Assembly (NCBI GenBank): GCA_021151825.1
Contig: JAGKWQ010000004.1
Coordinates: forward strand, 319,218-383,217
Source of the DNA: Cellvibrionaceae bacterium
Lineage (GTDB): Bacteria; Pseudomonadota; Gammaproteobacteria; Pseudomonadales; Cellvibrionaceae
Direction of reading: 5' to 3'
DNA length: 64,000 nucleotides
Shown here: positions 1 to 7,850 of the stretch, in pieces
Layout: each line of letters begins with the position of its first letter
How positions within the stretch are numbered: position 1 is the stretch's first letter
Program-made: the position numbers and the translations under genes
Notes under the pieces: generated by a model
The model's database searches: none
Seen by the model: the letters and a program-made list of their open reading frames with translations, nothing else
Told to the model about the DNA's origin: nothing

Positions 1-614
1 ATGTGAGCAACTGGTTGGGCGTGAGTTATTTTACCTACCATTTATGGTCAGGTTATTTTGTGGTGGTGTTAGTAGGGTTTCGTATTTTGTGGGGATTATT
101 CGGTACCCATCACGCACAGTTTGTAAATTTTGTTCGTCATCCAGTGGAAAGTTTGCGTTACGCCAAACATCTGGCGAGCAATAACGCCAAAAGTTATCCG
201 GGACATAATCCGTTGGGTGCATTGATGGTGTTGCTGTTGTTAACTGTAATGCTTATTCAGGCGGTTACCGGTTTGTTTGCCAATGACGAAATATTTAATG
301 TTGGCCCTTTGTATGGCTACATCAGTAATGAATTGAGTTTAAAACTTACCGGATTGCACAAAGAATTGTTTTACTGGATTCTCGCTGCGGTGGGTGTGCA
401 TGTAGGCGCTGTTCTTTTTTATGTGTTCTTCAAGCGCGAAAACCTGATTAAAGCAATGATTACCGGCAAGAAGCCGCGCCACGGTTTTGAGGGCGCGCGT
501 TCAATTGAATCATCAAAAATCTGGTTGGCATTATTTTTAATCGTATTGGTATCGGCACTGCTGGCGTGGGTAATTGTTGCTGCACCGGAAGCCGTATTGG
601 ATTTGGGTTACTAG
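1..614 (+). CDS. Cytochrome b561-like membrane protein (5' truncated by window edge)
   Basis: The reading frame is open to the left edge, so the GTG at position 3 is probably internal and the N-terminus lies outside the window. The visible 203 residues hold four hydrophobic segments. The first begins with a His-containing helix (YHLWSGYFVVVLVGFRILWG), typical of b561/Ni-Fe-hydrogenase type di-heme cytochromes b. Later segments are near residues 70-92, 120-142 and 175-195, and the His residues in them are candidate heme ligands. By family it would pass electrons between quinones and a periplasmic partner in the inner membrane; the partner is not visible here. It converges with the amidotransferase gene downstream. 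Confidence 0.75.
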   Translation, partial: VSNWLGVSYFTYHLWSGYFVVVLVGFRILWGLFGTHHAQFVNFVRHPVESLRYAKHLASNNAKSYPGHNPLGALMVLLLLTVMLIQAVTGLFANDEIFNVGPLYGYISNELSLKLTGLHKELFYWILAAVGVHVGAVLFYVFFKRENLIKAMITGKKPRHGFEGARSIESSKIWLALFLIVLVSALLAWVIVAAPEAVLDLGY

Positions 615-680
615 GTTTTTATTCAGGTTTTTTGCTCGAAAGCTAATTTATTGAGGATTCCTCCAGATTATTTACCACAT

Positions 681-708
681 AAAAAAGCGGAGATTTTATT
701 CTCCGCTT
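681..708 (-). terminator. Rho-independent terminator of the amidotransferase gene
   Basis: Stem AAGCGGAG (685-692) pairs with CTCCGCTT (701-708). Read on the - strand it is followed by six T residues (681-686). The amidotransferase stop codon (696-698) lies inside the loop, so terminator and coding end overlap. Confidence 0.75.
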
Positions 709-1481
709 AATCGTTCCAGGTGTAATTCCCCATCTTTAAATAATCTTGCTTCACCGCGCTGAAATACTTTCCAGTCTTCATTGGTGGTTAATGGTTTGGT
801 TGCGATCACAATCATTTGGTCTTCATGGCTGTTGTGTTCGCTCAAATCCAGCGATAGTTCGCGATCAATTAGCGTTACGCGGCTAAACGGAAATTTGCGT
901 TCAACATAGGCCAGATGTGTGGAGCAATAGCTGTACATCCATTCGCCGTTGGACAAAATAATATTAAAGGTACCGAAGCTGGCAATGGTTTCACTAAAGT
1001 GATTTAACCACTGGAACAGGCTGGCGGTATTATCTATTCCGCCGGGCACATGACGTTTCAGCTGCTGTAATAAATAGCAAAATGCCAGTTCGCTATCGGT
1101 ATCTCCTTCGGGTGTGAACTCATCATCCAGGAATGGATTGAATCCTTTTAAATCACCGTTATGGCAAAACAGCCAATCGCTTCCCCACAGGCTACGTTGG
1201 AATGGGTGGCAATTATTGAGCTTGACCTGGCCCACGGTTGCCTTGCGGATATGCGCAATAATCGTTTTGGATTTAAGACCATTTTTTTGAATGGCTTCAG
1301 CCAGATGCGACTCAGCCGCCGGCGAATCATCCAGAATCACTTGCGCTTGCTGGTTGCGATAATAAGCAATACCCCAGCCATCTTTATGTTCATCAGTAAG
1401 CCCGCCACGTGCGCGAAATCCCTCAAAGGAAAATCCAATACTTGCCGGTTGTTTACAGCTCATTCCCAATAACTGGCACAT
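696..1481 (-). CDS. yafJ: Class II glutamine amidotransferase, YafJ family
   Basis: The 261-residue protein starts Met-Cys-Gln-Leu-Leu-Gly. Cys2 becomes the N-terminal nucleophile after Met removal, as in Ntn-type class II glutamine amidotransferases. The motif DGWGIAYY (residues 35-42) and the HIRKATVG segment (about 96-103) are typical glutaminase-domain elements. No synthase domain is attached, matching the stand-alone YafJ family, which releases ammonia from glutamine (or acts on a related gamma-glutamyl substrate); the acceptor is unknown. It is likely cytosolic. The next gene on the same strand is only about 37 bases upstream, so the two are probably co-transcribed. Confidence 0.88.
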   Translation of the reverse strand: MCQLLGMSCKQPASIGFSFEGFRARGGLTDEHKDGWGIAYYRNQQAQVILDDSPAAESHLAEAIQKNGLKSKTIIAHIRKATVGQVKLNNCHPFQRSLWGSDWLFCHNGDLKGFNPFLDDEFTPEGDTDSELAFCYLLQQLKRHVPGGIDNTASLFQWLNHFSETIASFGTFNIILSNGEWMYSYCSTHLAYVERKFPFSRVTLIDRELSLDLSEHNSHEDQMIVIATKPLTTNEDWKVFQRGEARLFKDGELHLERLSGE

Positions 1482-1518
1482 AGTAATAGTTCCAAGATCC
1501 TCTGCGCTGGCGAATTAA

Positions 1519-2352
1519 TTAACTGGCGAGTCGTCGCGACTCATCGATTGATGTATCGGTACTGTTCAAAACAGGTTGGGTATTGCTCGCTTGTAATTGC
1601 ACATAACCTTCAAAGCGCGTATTCGCTAATTGCACTAGTTTATGTTGGCTAAAATCCTGCTCGGGTGCGACCAGAATACGGGTTGAACCTAATGGATAAT
1701 TTGGCTGTTCAATTAGCTGCTGGACTAATGCCGGACTGGAAAAAATGTAATCCGGTTGCAATTCAAATTGGCGTAACAGCTCCCAATCTTGCAATTCATT
1801 CAGGCTGATGCCAATACGGTACTGACGCTCGCGATAATTGGTTAATGCTTGCTGGAAGTGTGGCAGGCTCGCAACATCTACCAGTTTCGTGTGCAGTACC
1901 ACTCGCTCTGGCCCCAGGCCGCAATCGCTCAGGATTTTTTCAAACGTTTTTCCGTGCTCATTGGCCACGCTTAATATATGTCGTGCTTGCACACGTAATG
2001 CGAGCAAACCTTTGAAACCATCGTGTTGTTGCAAATAATTAAGTGAGTGCAGGGTTCTTACCAAACGGTCTAGATGAACAACCTGTTCTTTGTCTTCCAG
2101 CGCATTCACAATATCGTCGATATTTAATAAATTGCCAGTGCTGGAACGCACAAATAAATCGGCATAGTGGCCAATCAATTGATCATCTTTTGCCGATAAT
2201 ATTTCTGCAAACTGGCTGCCCAGAATCAGATTACCGAAGCGTGCCCAGTATTGGTTGTCGGCTTTATAAAAGCCGGTTTTTGGCAACTCGCGTAGACGCG
2301 CCTGGGTTTGCAATTGATCGTTAAAGTAATTCATTAATTCTGTCAGGGGCAT
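1519..2352 (-). CDS. Degenerate EAL-domain protein (probably inactive)
   Basis: The 277-residue protein follows the EAL phosphodiesterase fold along most of its length. Segments aligning with the EAL landmarks are recognisable: LVRTLHSLNYL (about 97-107), LLALRVQARHIL (about 116-127), CGLGPERVVLH (about 144-154) and YRIGISLNEL (about 178-187). The metal-binding and catalytic residues are lost: no E-A-L signature, the usual ExxE position reads HTKL, and the DDFGTG segment reads SLNELQ. Cyclic-di-GMP hydrolysis is therefore unlikely; inactive EAL proteins usually bind c-di-GMP or a protein partner. There is no membrane segment or N-terminal sensor domain. It lies directly upstream of yafJ. The family assignment is inferred from the pattern of conserved hydrophobic segments. 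Confidence 0.6.
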   Translation of the reverse strand: MPLTELMNYFNDQLQTQARLRELPKTGFYKADNQYWARFGNLILGSQFAEILSAKDDQLIGHYADLFVRSSTGNLLNIDDIVNALEDKEQVVHLDRLVRTLHSLNYLQQHDGFKGLLALRVQARHILSVANEHGKTFEKILSDCGLGPERVVLHTKLVDVASLPHFQQALTNYRERQYRIGISLNELQDWELLRQFELQPDYIFSSPALVQQLIEQPNYPLGSTRILVAPEQDFSQHKLVQLANTRFEGYVQLQASNTQPVLNSTDTSIDESRRLAS

Positions 2353-2530
2353 AGCGTTGGCCTTGCAATAAAAAACTATTCAGGCACGCATCATAAATAG
2401 CGAAAAAAGAATTATGAAAGAATTAAATATTCCTAGCTTATAACGAGCTCCGATTCGGTTTTATCACCTGCTTATTTTTTATAACTCTGATTATAAGGAT
2501 ATAGAGATATATTCTTTCCCATTGGTTATA

Positions 2531-2547
2531 GCCGTCACTATAGTGGC
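2531..2547. promoter_or_regulatory. Palindrome upstream of rhodanese gene, candidate operator
   Basis: A perfect 10-base palindrome CACTATAGTG (2536-2545) sits within GCC-gt-CACTATAGTG-GC, about 75 bases upstream of the rhodanese start. The centre TATAGT resembles a -10 element, so a factor bound here could block the promoter. This is inference from position and symmetry only. Confidence 0.35.
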
Positions 2548-2581
2548 TTTACATCATCTTAAGCGCCTTGCGTTGCCGTCG

Positions 2582-2603
2582 AGTGTGTTACCGAAAACAC
2601 ACT
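2582..2603 (+). promoter_or_regulatory. Leader hairpin just before the rhodanese ribosome-binding site
   Basis: An 8-bp perfect stem AGTGTGTT (2582-2589) / AACACACT (2596-2603) with loop ACCGAA ends just before the GAGGAG Shine-Dalgarno and 14 bases before the ATG. It has no T-tract, so it is more likely to stabilise the mRNA or affect translation than to terminate. Confidence 0.35.
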
Positions 2604-2617
2604 GTTGAGGAGAAAAC

Positions 2618-3145
2618 ATGACCGTGATTCAGTTAAATGCCATTGTTGATAATTCAGCATCTTCTGCACAAAACACTACTTTCCAACAAGGGGCAGCCCA
2701 AGAGTTGCCGGACGTTTTGCTCGGCGCAATACAGGAAGCAAAAACGGCAGGTTTGACTTATGCCGGCGGTGTATTGCCGGAAGAGGCCTGGAAGTTATTT
2801 GTTGGTGGACAGGCACATTTGATTGATGTGCGCACCTCTGAAGAGCGCAAGTTCGTTGGTCATGTTCCCAATACGCTGCATATCGCTTGGCAGACTGGCC
2901 CTGCATTAATAAAGAACCCACGTTTTCTGCGTGAACTGGAAAACAAACTGCCGAAAGATGCAGTCATTCTATTTCTGTGCCGCAGTGGCAAGCGTTCCGC
3001 CGCCGCCGCAACTGCTGCTGCAAACGCCGGGTTCACCCGTGTATTTAATGTGCGTGAAGGTTTTGAAGGCGATCTGGATGAGCGCCAGCAGCGCGGCGCT
3101 GTAAGTGGCTGGCGTCAACGTGGTTTGCCTTGGGTACAGGATTAA
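2618..3145 (+). CDS. Rhodanese-like sulfurtransferase of the encapsulin locus
   Basis: The 175-residue cytosolic protein has a single rhodanese domain (about residues 47-170). The active-site loop is C121-R-S-G-K-R-S127, with Cys121 positioned to carry a persulfide. LIDVRTSEER (about 68-77) is the characteristic domain start. A roughly 45-residue N-terminal extension without clear homology precedes it. The start is fixed by GAGGAG 9 bases upstream of ATG 2618. Rhodaneses pass sulfane sulfur between carriers. Next to a cysteine desulfurase and a serine acetyltransferase it would deliver or receive sulfur made by the encapsulated enzyme. Rhodanese genes are known companions of Family 2A encapsulins; the direction of transfer is unknown. 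Confidence 0.88.
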   Translation: MTVIQLNAIVDNSASSAQNTTFQQGAAQELPDVLLGAIQEAKTAGLTYAGGVLPEEAWKLFVGGQAHLIDVRTSEERKFVGHVPNTLHIAWQTGPALIKNPRFLRELENKLPKDAVILFLCRSGKRSAAAATAAANAGFTRVFNVREGFEGDLDERQQRGAVSGWRQRGLPWVQD

Positions 3146-3283
3146 GCTTCAAGATTAAGTTTCGCCTTAAATAGTTCGGGATGAAAAAGTTTCAGGATGA
3201 ATAATTGCAGAATTAAACAACGGGATCGTTTCCGCCATTCAAAGGAAATCATCAACAATAATTACTGATGAGTTATAGGTTTT

Positions 3284-4276
3284 ATGAGTGTCAATCATCC
3301 ACCGGAATTGCTCAACCCCAGTATCGCCCAGCTTAACGCCCAGCCGTTAAATTCGGCGAGTTGGGAGTTGGACAAAATTGTGCAGGAGTTGCGTAATGCG
3401 CGTAACGATTGGCGTGCCCAACGTGGACGTTCGCGCGAGCCCGGCTTGCGTGAATTGCCATCGCGCGATGCGTTGCAACAAATCATCCGCGAGCTCTGCG
3501 GGGCGTTGTTCCCCATGCGCCTTGGGCCGCAAGAGCTACGCGAAGAAACAGAAGATTACTACGTGGGCCATACGCTGGATGCTGCATTAAATGAGCTTTT
3601 GCGTCAGGTGCAATTGGAATTAATTTATTTCGCCCGCCAACAAAATGCCCAGGATGATGAAGCTGTTTTAAAAATTCAGGCTAATCAAATCGTGCGTTTG
3701 TTCGCTGCTGCACTACCGGAATTGCGCCGTACCCTGGATGTGGATATTCAAGCAGCTTACCAGGGTGATCCGGCAGCACGCAGTGTAGATGAGGTGTTAC
3801 TTTGTTATCCCGGCGTGCTCGCTATTATCCATCATCGTCTTGCACATACTTTGTATCAATTAGGTGTGCCGTTATTAGCGCGCATCGTTGCGGAATTGGC
3901 ACATTCCTTGACTGGTATTGATATACACCCCGGTGCAGAAATCGGGCGTGGATTTTTTATCGACCATGGTACCGGTGTTGTGATTGGTGAAACTGCAGTA
4001 ATAGGCGAACGTGTTCGTATTTATCAAGCAGTAACATTGGGCGCAAAAACATTTCCCACTGATGACAATGGCAATTTACAAAAAGGCCTGCCACGTCATC
4101 CTATCGTTGAAGACGAAGTGGTGATTTATGCCGGTGCCACCGTGCTGGGTCGAATCACTATAGGCAAGGGTTCAGTCATTGGCGGTAATGTATGGCTGAC
4201 TCGTAGTGTTCCGCCCGGATCAAGTATTACCCAGGCTAGTTCACGTCAACAGGCGCCGCAGGAGGCCGATGTATGA
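3284..4276 (+). CDS. cysE: Serine O-acetyltransferase (SrpH/EpsC type)
   Basis: The 330-residue enzyme is longer than E. coli CysE (273 residues) because of its N-terminal helical region. The left-handed beta-helix of hexapeptide repeats runs from about residue 211 to 310. Asp213 in GIDIHPGAEIG and His228 in IDHGTG correspond to the catalytic pair of CysE. It would make O-acetylserine, the acceptor for sulfide in cysteine synthesis. The C-terminus ends in a Ser/Gln-rich tail. It overlaps the next gene by four bases (ATGA), so they are translationally coupled. Serine acetyltransferase is one of the most constant neighbours of Family 2A encapsulins (srpH in cyanobacteria), tying the locus to cysteine supply. 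Confidence 0.92.
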   Translation: MSVNHPPELLNPSIAQLNAQPLNSASWELDKIVQELRNARNDWRAQRGRSREPGLRELPSRDALQQIIRELCGALFPMRLGPQELREETEDYYVGHTLDAALNELLRQVQLELIYFARQQNAQDDEAVLKIQANQIVRLFAAALPELRRTLDVDIQAAYQGDPAARSVDEVLLCYPGVLAIIHHRLAHTLYQLGVPLLARIVAELAHSLTGIDIHPGAEIGRGFFIDHGTGVVIGETAVIGERVRIYQAVTLGAKTFPTDDNGNLQKGLPRHPIVEDEVVIYAGATVLGRITIGKGSVIGGNVWLTRSVPPGSSITQASSRQQAPQEADV

Positions 4277-4533
4277 GTATTAATGTGTATTTTGGTCGCG
4301 TAGTAAAACAATTGCGCGACACACGGCGTTTATCGCAAGAAGCACTTGCCGAGCGTGCCGATTTAAACCGCACCTATTTGGGAGAGGTAGAGCGCGGTGT
4401 TGCTATTCCATCGCTTGCAACCATCGCAAAAATTGCTACCGCATTAAACCTTCCAACTTCTGATTTAATTGCTCGCAGTGAAATTCTGCTTAACAACGAA
4501 CTGCAACAATCCGAGTTAGCAAGTGTTGATTAA
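4273..4533 (+). CDS. Small XRE-family helix-turn-helix regulator
   Basis: The 86-residue protein is almost entirely one HTH_3/Cro-C1 domain (about residues 8-63, with LSQEALAERADLNRTYLGEVERG as its core, so recognition helix around residues 30-40) and has no sensor domain. Its ATG overlaps the stop of cysE (ATGA), so it is part of the same transcript. It lies between cysE and the encapsulin shell gene, and probably regulates this locus. The palindromes at 2531 and 4656 are possible targets, but nothing in the sequence proves it. Confidence 0.85.
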   Translation: MSINVYFGRVVKQLRDTRRLSQEALAERADLNRTYLGEVERGVAIPSLATIAKIATALNLPTSDLIARSEILLNNELQQSELASVD

Positions 4534-4655
4534 TCAGCACTTGCAGTCTTAAATTCATCATAATTCGTTAACTAATTCCTGGTAATTATTTACACAGGAG
4601 CGGGTGGCGTTTTTTTATTATTTTGTTGATGGCTATAGCAGGTTGTCCACTTTTT

Positions 4656-4670
4656 AGATCAATGCGATCT
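4656..4670. promoter_or_regulatory. Inverted repeat upstream of encapsulin gene, candidate operator
   Basis: AGATC-AATGC-GATCT is a 5-bp inverted repeat with a 5-base spacer in the 195-base gap before the shell gene. A weak -35-like TTGTCC (4643-4648) lies upstream, so a bound repressor here would cover a possible promoter. The match is short and could be chance. Confidence 0.25.
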
Positions 4671-4728
4671 TAGCTTAGTACGATTTCTTCTATGGGTTTT
4701 TACGACATTCTTCTTAAGGAGCTTCGGC

Positions 4729-5664
4729 ATGTCTACCGAAAATGATGTTCAGTTGGCACTTGGTGATAATGCTGCTCGTCAGCTTGCCAACGCGACGAAA
4801 ACTACACCGCAGTTATCAACGATTACTCCGCGTTGGTTAGTGCACTTCCTGCAATGGGTTCCTGTTGAAGCTGGTATTTTCCGTTTGAACCGCGTGAAAA
4901 ACCCGACTCGTGTTACCGTGACTTGTTCGCAGCGTGATGAATCAGAAATCAAACCAACATTTGTCGATTACGAAGATAAACCACGCGAATATTTTCTGAA
5001 TGCAGTTACCAGTGTGGTGGATGTCCACACTCGCGTTTCTGATTTGTATAACAGCCCGCATGATCAAATTAAAGAACAATTGCGCTTGACCATTGAGACT
5101 ATCAAAGAACGTCAGGAAAGCGAATTGATCAACAACCCCGAGTATGGTTTGCTGGCGAATGTAGATGAGACTCAACGTATTTCCACACTTACCGGTGCAC
5201 CTACACCGGATGACTTTGATGAGCTGTTGGTAAAAGTTTGGAAAGAACCAGGCTTTTTCCTTGCTCATCCTTTGGCGATTGCAGCGTTTGGCCGCGAATG
5301 TACCCGCCGCGGTGTTCCACCGCCAACAGTTAGTTTATTTGGTTCACAATTTATTACCTGGCGCGGTGTGCCGTTGATTCCTTCGGACAAGCTGCCAATT
5401 GATGAAGATGGAAAAACCAAAATTTTGTTGATTCGTGTTGGCGATAAGCGTCAAGGTGTAATCGGTTTGTATCAACCCGGTTTGGCTGGACAACAAAGCC
5501 CTGGCCTATCAGTGCGTTTCATGGGCATTGGCCGCAATGCTATTGCATCCTATTTGATTTCACTGTACTGCTCGCTCGCTATTTTGACTGAAGATGCAGT
5601 AGCTGTTTTGGAAGATGTGGATGTGAGCAAGTATCACGATTACCCCGATACTTATAAGCAATAA
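4729..5664 (+). CDS. Family 2A encapsulin nanocompartment shell protein (SrpI-like)
   Basis: The 311-residue protein matches the Family 2A encapsulin (SrpI) pattern: N-terminal LALGDNAARQLANATKT, then a segment resembling TPRWLVHFLQWVPVEAGIFRLNRV (about 32-55), and a C-terminal end rich in RQGVIGLYQPGLAGQ and SVRFMGIGR elements. Family members have the HK97 phage-capsid fold and assemble into closed icosahedral shells in the cytosol. They carry no enzyme site; the interior is filled by a cargo enzyme. AAGGAG lies about 8 bases before ATG 4729, a strong ribosome-binding site suited to a high-copy structural protein. The cargo gene follows 90 bases later. I see no cyclic-nucleotide-binding insertion, which separates it from Family 2B. 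Recognition is from memory of the family, not from a search. Confidence 0.92.
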   Translation: MSTENDVQLALGDNAARQLANATKTTPQLSTITPRWLVHFLQWVPVEAGIFRLNRVKNPTRVTVTCSQRDESEIKPTFVDYEDKPREYFLNAVTSVVDVHTRVSDLYNSPHDQIKEQLRLTIETIKERQESELINNPEYGLLANVDETQRISTLTGAPTPDDFDELLVKVWKEPGFFLAHPLAIAAFGRECTRRGVPPPTVSLFGSQFITWRGVPLIPSDKLPIDEDGKTKILLIRVGDKRQGVIGLYQPGLAGQQSPGLSVRFMGIGRNAIASYLISLYCSLAILTEDAVAVLEDVDVSKYHDYPDTYKQ

Positions 5665-5754
5665 TCTAAGGCAAACAACAATTTGTATTTGCTTAATTTG
5701 TATTGAATTCTGTCTTACGAAAAAGTATCCAGAAAACAATTCCGAGTATTGTTT

Positions 5755-7704
5755 ATGAGTGAATATCCAGAATCTTCCGGTGCACAAGGTTTACCTAATC
5801 TGGAAAACCTTGTTTCATTGGCCAATGAAATGTTCCAGGCGTTGCCCAATGCAGCGCCGTTCTTTGCTGGCATTTCCGGATTACAAGCAGCGTCGGCAAC
5901 AAATGCTGCTGGGAGTCCTACTACGAGACCACAAGCGGGGGTGACCAGTGCGCCGCCGCCAGTAACCAGTCCCGCCGTAGAGCGCCAGGCATCTGCTGTA
6001 CCTAATTATTATTTTGCGGAAAATGCCAATCAGTATCCGCTGGCTCCTATTCATTTAGAGCAATTGATAAGTCAAGTAGAGCAACTTGCTACCCAGGTTT
6101 CACCGCAAGCGTTTGGTTTACCGGGGGAGGCGGATTTGCGCGAGCTACTCGGTGAGAATCGTTTTGTAACCCAGGCGCCTGTCGCTGTTGCAAAACCATC
6201 TGCACCGGATTTAAAAGTTCCGCATGCACTGGAGTCCCGTGTCGGGGATTATCATCAGTCTCAGTCTGCTGGTAGTGATCGCGTCGTCGCTCAATCTTTG
6301 CATCTTCCCGGCGAGCAGGATGTACAACAGTTGCTTGCTGCTGAATTTAGTTTTACCCGCTTTGATACTCCAGCATCGGCTGCAACACCTGCGCCGGATT
6401 CGCGTTTTTATTTTCTCGATTCCGGTGCGCAACCGGTATTTGGTAATACGCTAAAAACCAATGTATTTGCTGCAGAACAACAAGGGTTTGATGTAAACGC
6501 GATTCGCCGTGATTTTCCAATTTTGGCAGAGCGCGTGAATGGAAAACCTTTAGTTTGGTTTGATAACGCGGCTACTACACATAAACCTAAAGTTGTAATT
6601 GATCGCATCAGTTATTTCTATGAGCACGAAAACTCCAATATTCATCGCGCTGCGCATGAACTGGCTGCGCGTGCTACGGATGCTTACGAAGGTGCGCGCA
6701 ATAAGGTAGCAAAATTTATCGGTGCCAGATCGGCTGACGATATTATTTTTGTGCGTGGTACGACGGAAGGTATCAACCTGATTGCAAATACATTTGGCAA
6801 GCAACGAGTGGGTGAGGGCGATGAAATTATTGTGTCGCAACTCGAACATCACGCCAATATTGTTCCCTGGTATTTGCTGGCTCAACGTGTAGGTGCAAAA
6901 ATCCGTGTTATTCCAGTTGATGACAATGGTCAAATTTTGCTGGATGAATACCGTAAACTCATCAATAGCCGCACCAAAATTATTTCGGTCACGCAAGTAT
7001 CGAATGCATTAGGTACGGTTACCCCGATTAAAGAAATTATCGATATTGGCCACAGCTTTGGTGTACCGGTTATTGTGGACGGTGCTCAATCTGTTTCTCA
7101 TATGTGGGTAAATGTACAGGCACTGGATGCCGATTTTTTTGTGTTCTCCGGGCACAAAATTTTTGGTCCGACCGGTATCGGTGTTGTCTACGGTAAAGCA
7201 GAGCATTTACAGCATCTGGAGCCATGGCAGGGCGGTGGCAATATGATTGCTGACGTTACCTTTGAACGCGTTGTGTTTCAGGGGGCGCCAAATCGCTTTG
7301 AGGCCGGTACTGGTAATATTGCTGATGCAGTGGGCTTGGGTGCTGCGTTGGATTATGTCGATCGTGTTGGTATCGAGCGTATCGCACGTTACGAACATGA
7401 TTTGCTGGATTACGCCACTCATCGCTTGCGTCCGATTCCCGGGGTGCGAATTATTGGTACTGCTGCCGATAAAGCGAGTGTATTGTCATTCACATTAGCA
7501 GGTTATAAAACCGAAGAGGTTGGTGCCGAGTTAAATCGTGAGGGCATAGCGGTGCGCTCCGGCCATCATTGCGCCCAGCCGATTTTGCGCCGTTTTGGCG
7601 TTGAAGCTACTGTGCGACCCAGCTTTGCGTTTTATAATACATGCGAAGAGATTGATTTGTTTATTTCTGTTGTGCAGCGTTTGGCGAGTGCCAGAAGAAA
7701 CTAA
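5755..7704 (+). CDS. Cysteine desulfurase, Family 2A encapsulin cargo with long disordered N-terminus
   Basis: The start is ATG 5755 rather than the in-frame TTG two codons upstream, giving 649 residues. Residues 1-240 are a low-complexity Ala/Pro/Gln-rich domain absent from ordinary SufS (about 405 residues). It holds short ordered motifs: a helix around 13-33, Y85-Y-F87, LPGEADLRELL (122-132), LPGEQDVQQLL (184-194) and F218-Y-F220. From about 245 it is a class II (SufS/CsdA-type) PLP enzyme: FDNAATTHKP (about 269-278), Lys468 in SGHKIFG binds PLP, and Cys606 in RSGHHCAQP is the persulfide cysteine. The reaction is L-cysteine to alanine plus enzyme persulfide. In the family the disordered N-terminus targets the enzyme into the shell encoded just upstream. 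Confidence 0.95.
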   Translation: MSEYPESSGAQGLPNLENLVSLANEMFQALPNAAPFFAGISGLQAASATNAAGSPTTRPQAGVTSAPPPVTSPAVERQASAVPNYYFAENANQYPLAPIHLEQLISQVEQLATQVSPQAFGLPGEADLRELLGENRFVTQAPVAVAKPSAPDLKVPHALESRVGDYHQSQSAGSDRVVAQSLHLPGEQDVQQLLAAEFSFTRFDTPASAATPAPDSRFYFLDSGAQPVFGNTLKTNVFAAEQQGFDVNAIRRDFPILAERVNGKPLVWFDNAATTHKPKVVIDRISYFYEHENSNIHRAAHELAARATDAYEGARNKVAKFIGARSADDIIFVRGTTEGINLIANTFGKQRVGEGDEIIVSQLEHHANIVPWYLLAQRVGAKIRVIPVDDNGQILLDEYRKLINSRTKIISVTQVSNALGTVTPIKEIIDIGHSFGVPVIVDGAQSVSHMWVNVQALDADFFVFSGHKIFGPTGIGVVYGKAEHLQHLEPWQGGGNMIADVTFERVVFQGAPNRFEAGTGNIADAVGLGAALDYVDRVGIERIARYEHDLLDYATHRLRPIPGVRIIGTAADKASVLSFTLAGYKTEEVGAELNREGIAVRSGHHCAQPILRRFGVEATVRPSFAFYNTCEEIDLFISVVQRLASARRN

Positions 7705-7730
7705 TCTATGGTTCTAGCTTGCTCTATCTG

Positions 7731-7758
7731 CCCCGGTATTTCATGAGAAGTTCCGGGG
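7731..7758 (+). terminator. Weak terminator-like hairpin after the desulfurase cargo gene
   Basis: CCCCGG (7731-7736) pairs with CCGGGG (7753-7758), with a short inner TCATGA palindrome. It lies 27 bases after the stop codon. The downstream T-tract is poor (gttgctttta), so termination is only a suggestion. Confidence 0.3.
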
Positions 7759-7850
7759 TGGTTGCTTTTAATAAGTGCCTTTTTAAATATTCCTTAATCA
7801 TTTCTTCGGCTTATAATTCTTCGGGCAATACCGCATCATATATCGCAATT

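Noticed and set aside
2582..2603. Rhodanese leader hairpin as an attenuator terminator
   Set aside because: No T-tract follows the stem; the Shine-Dalgarno comes directly after.
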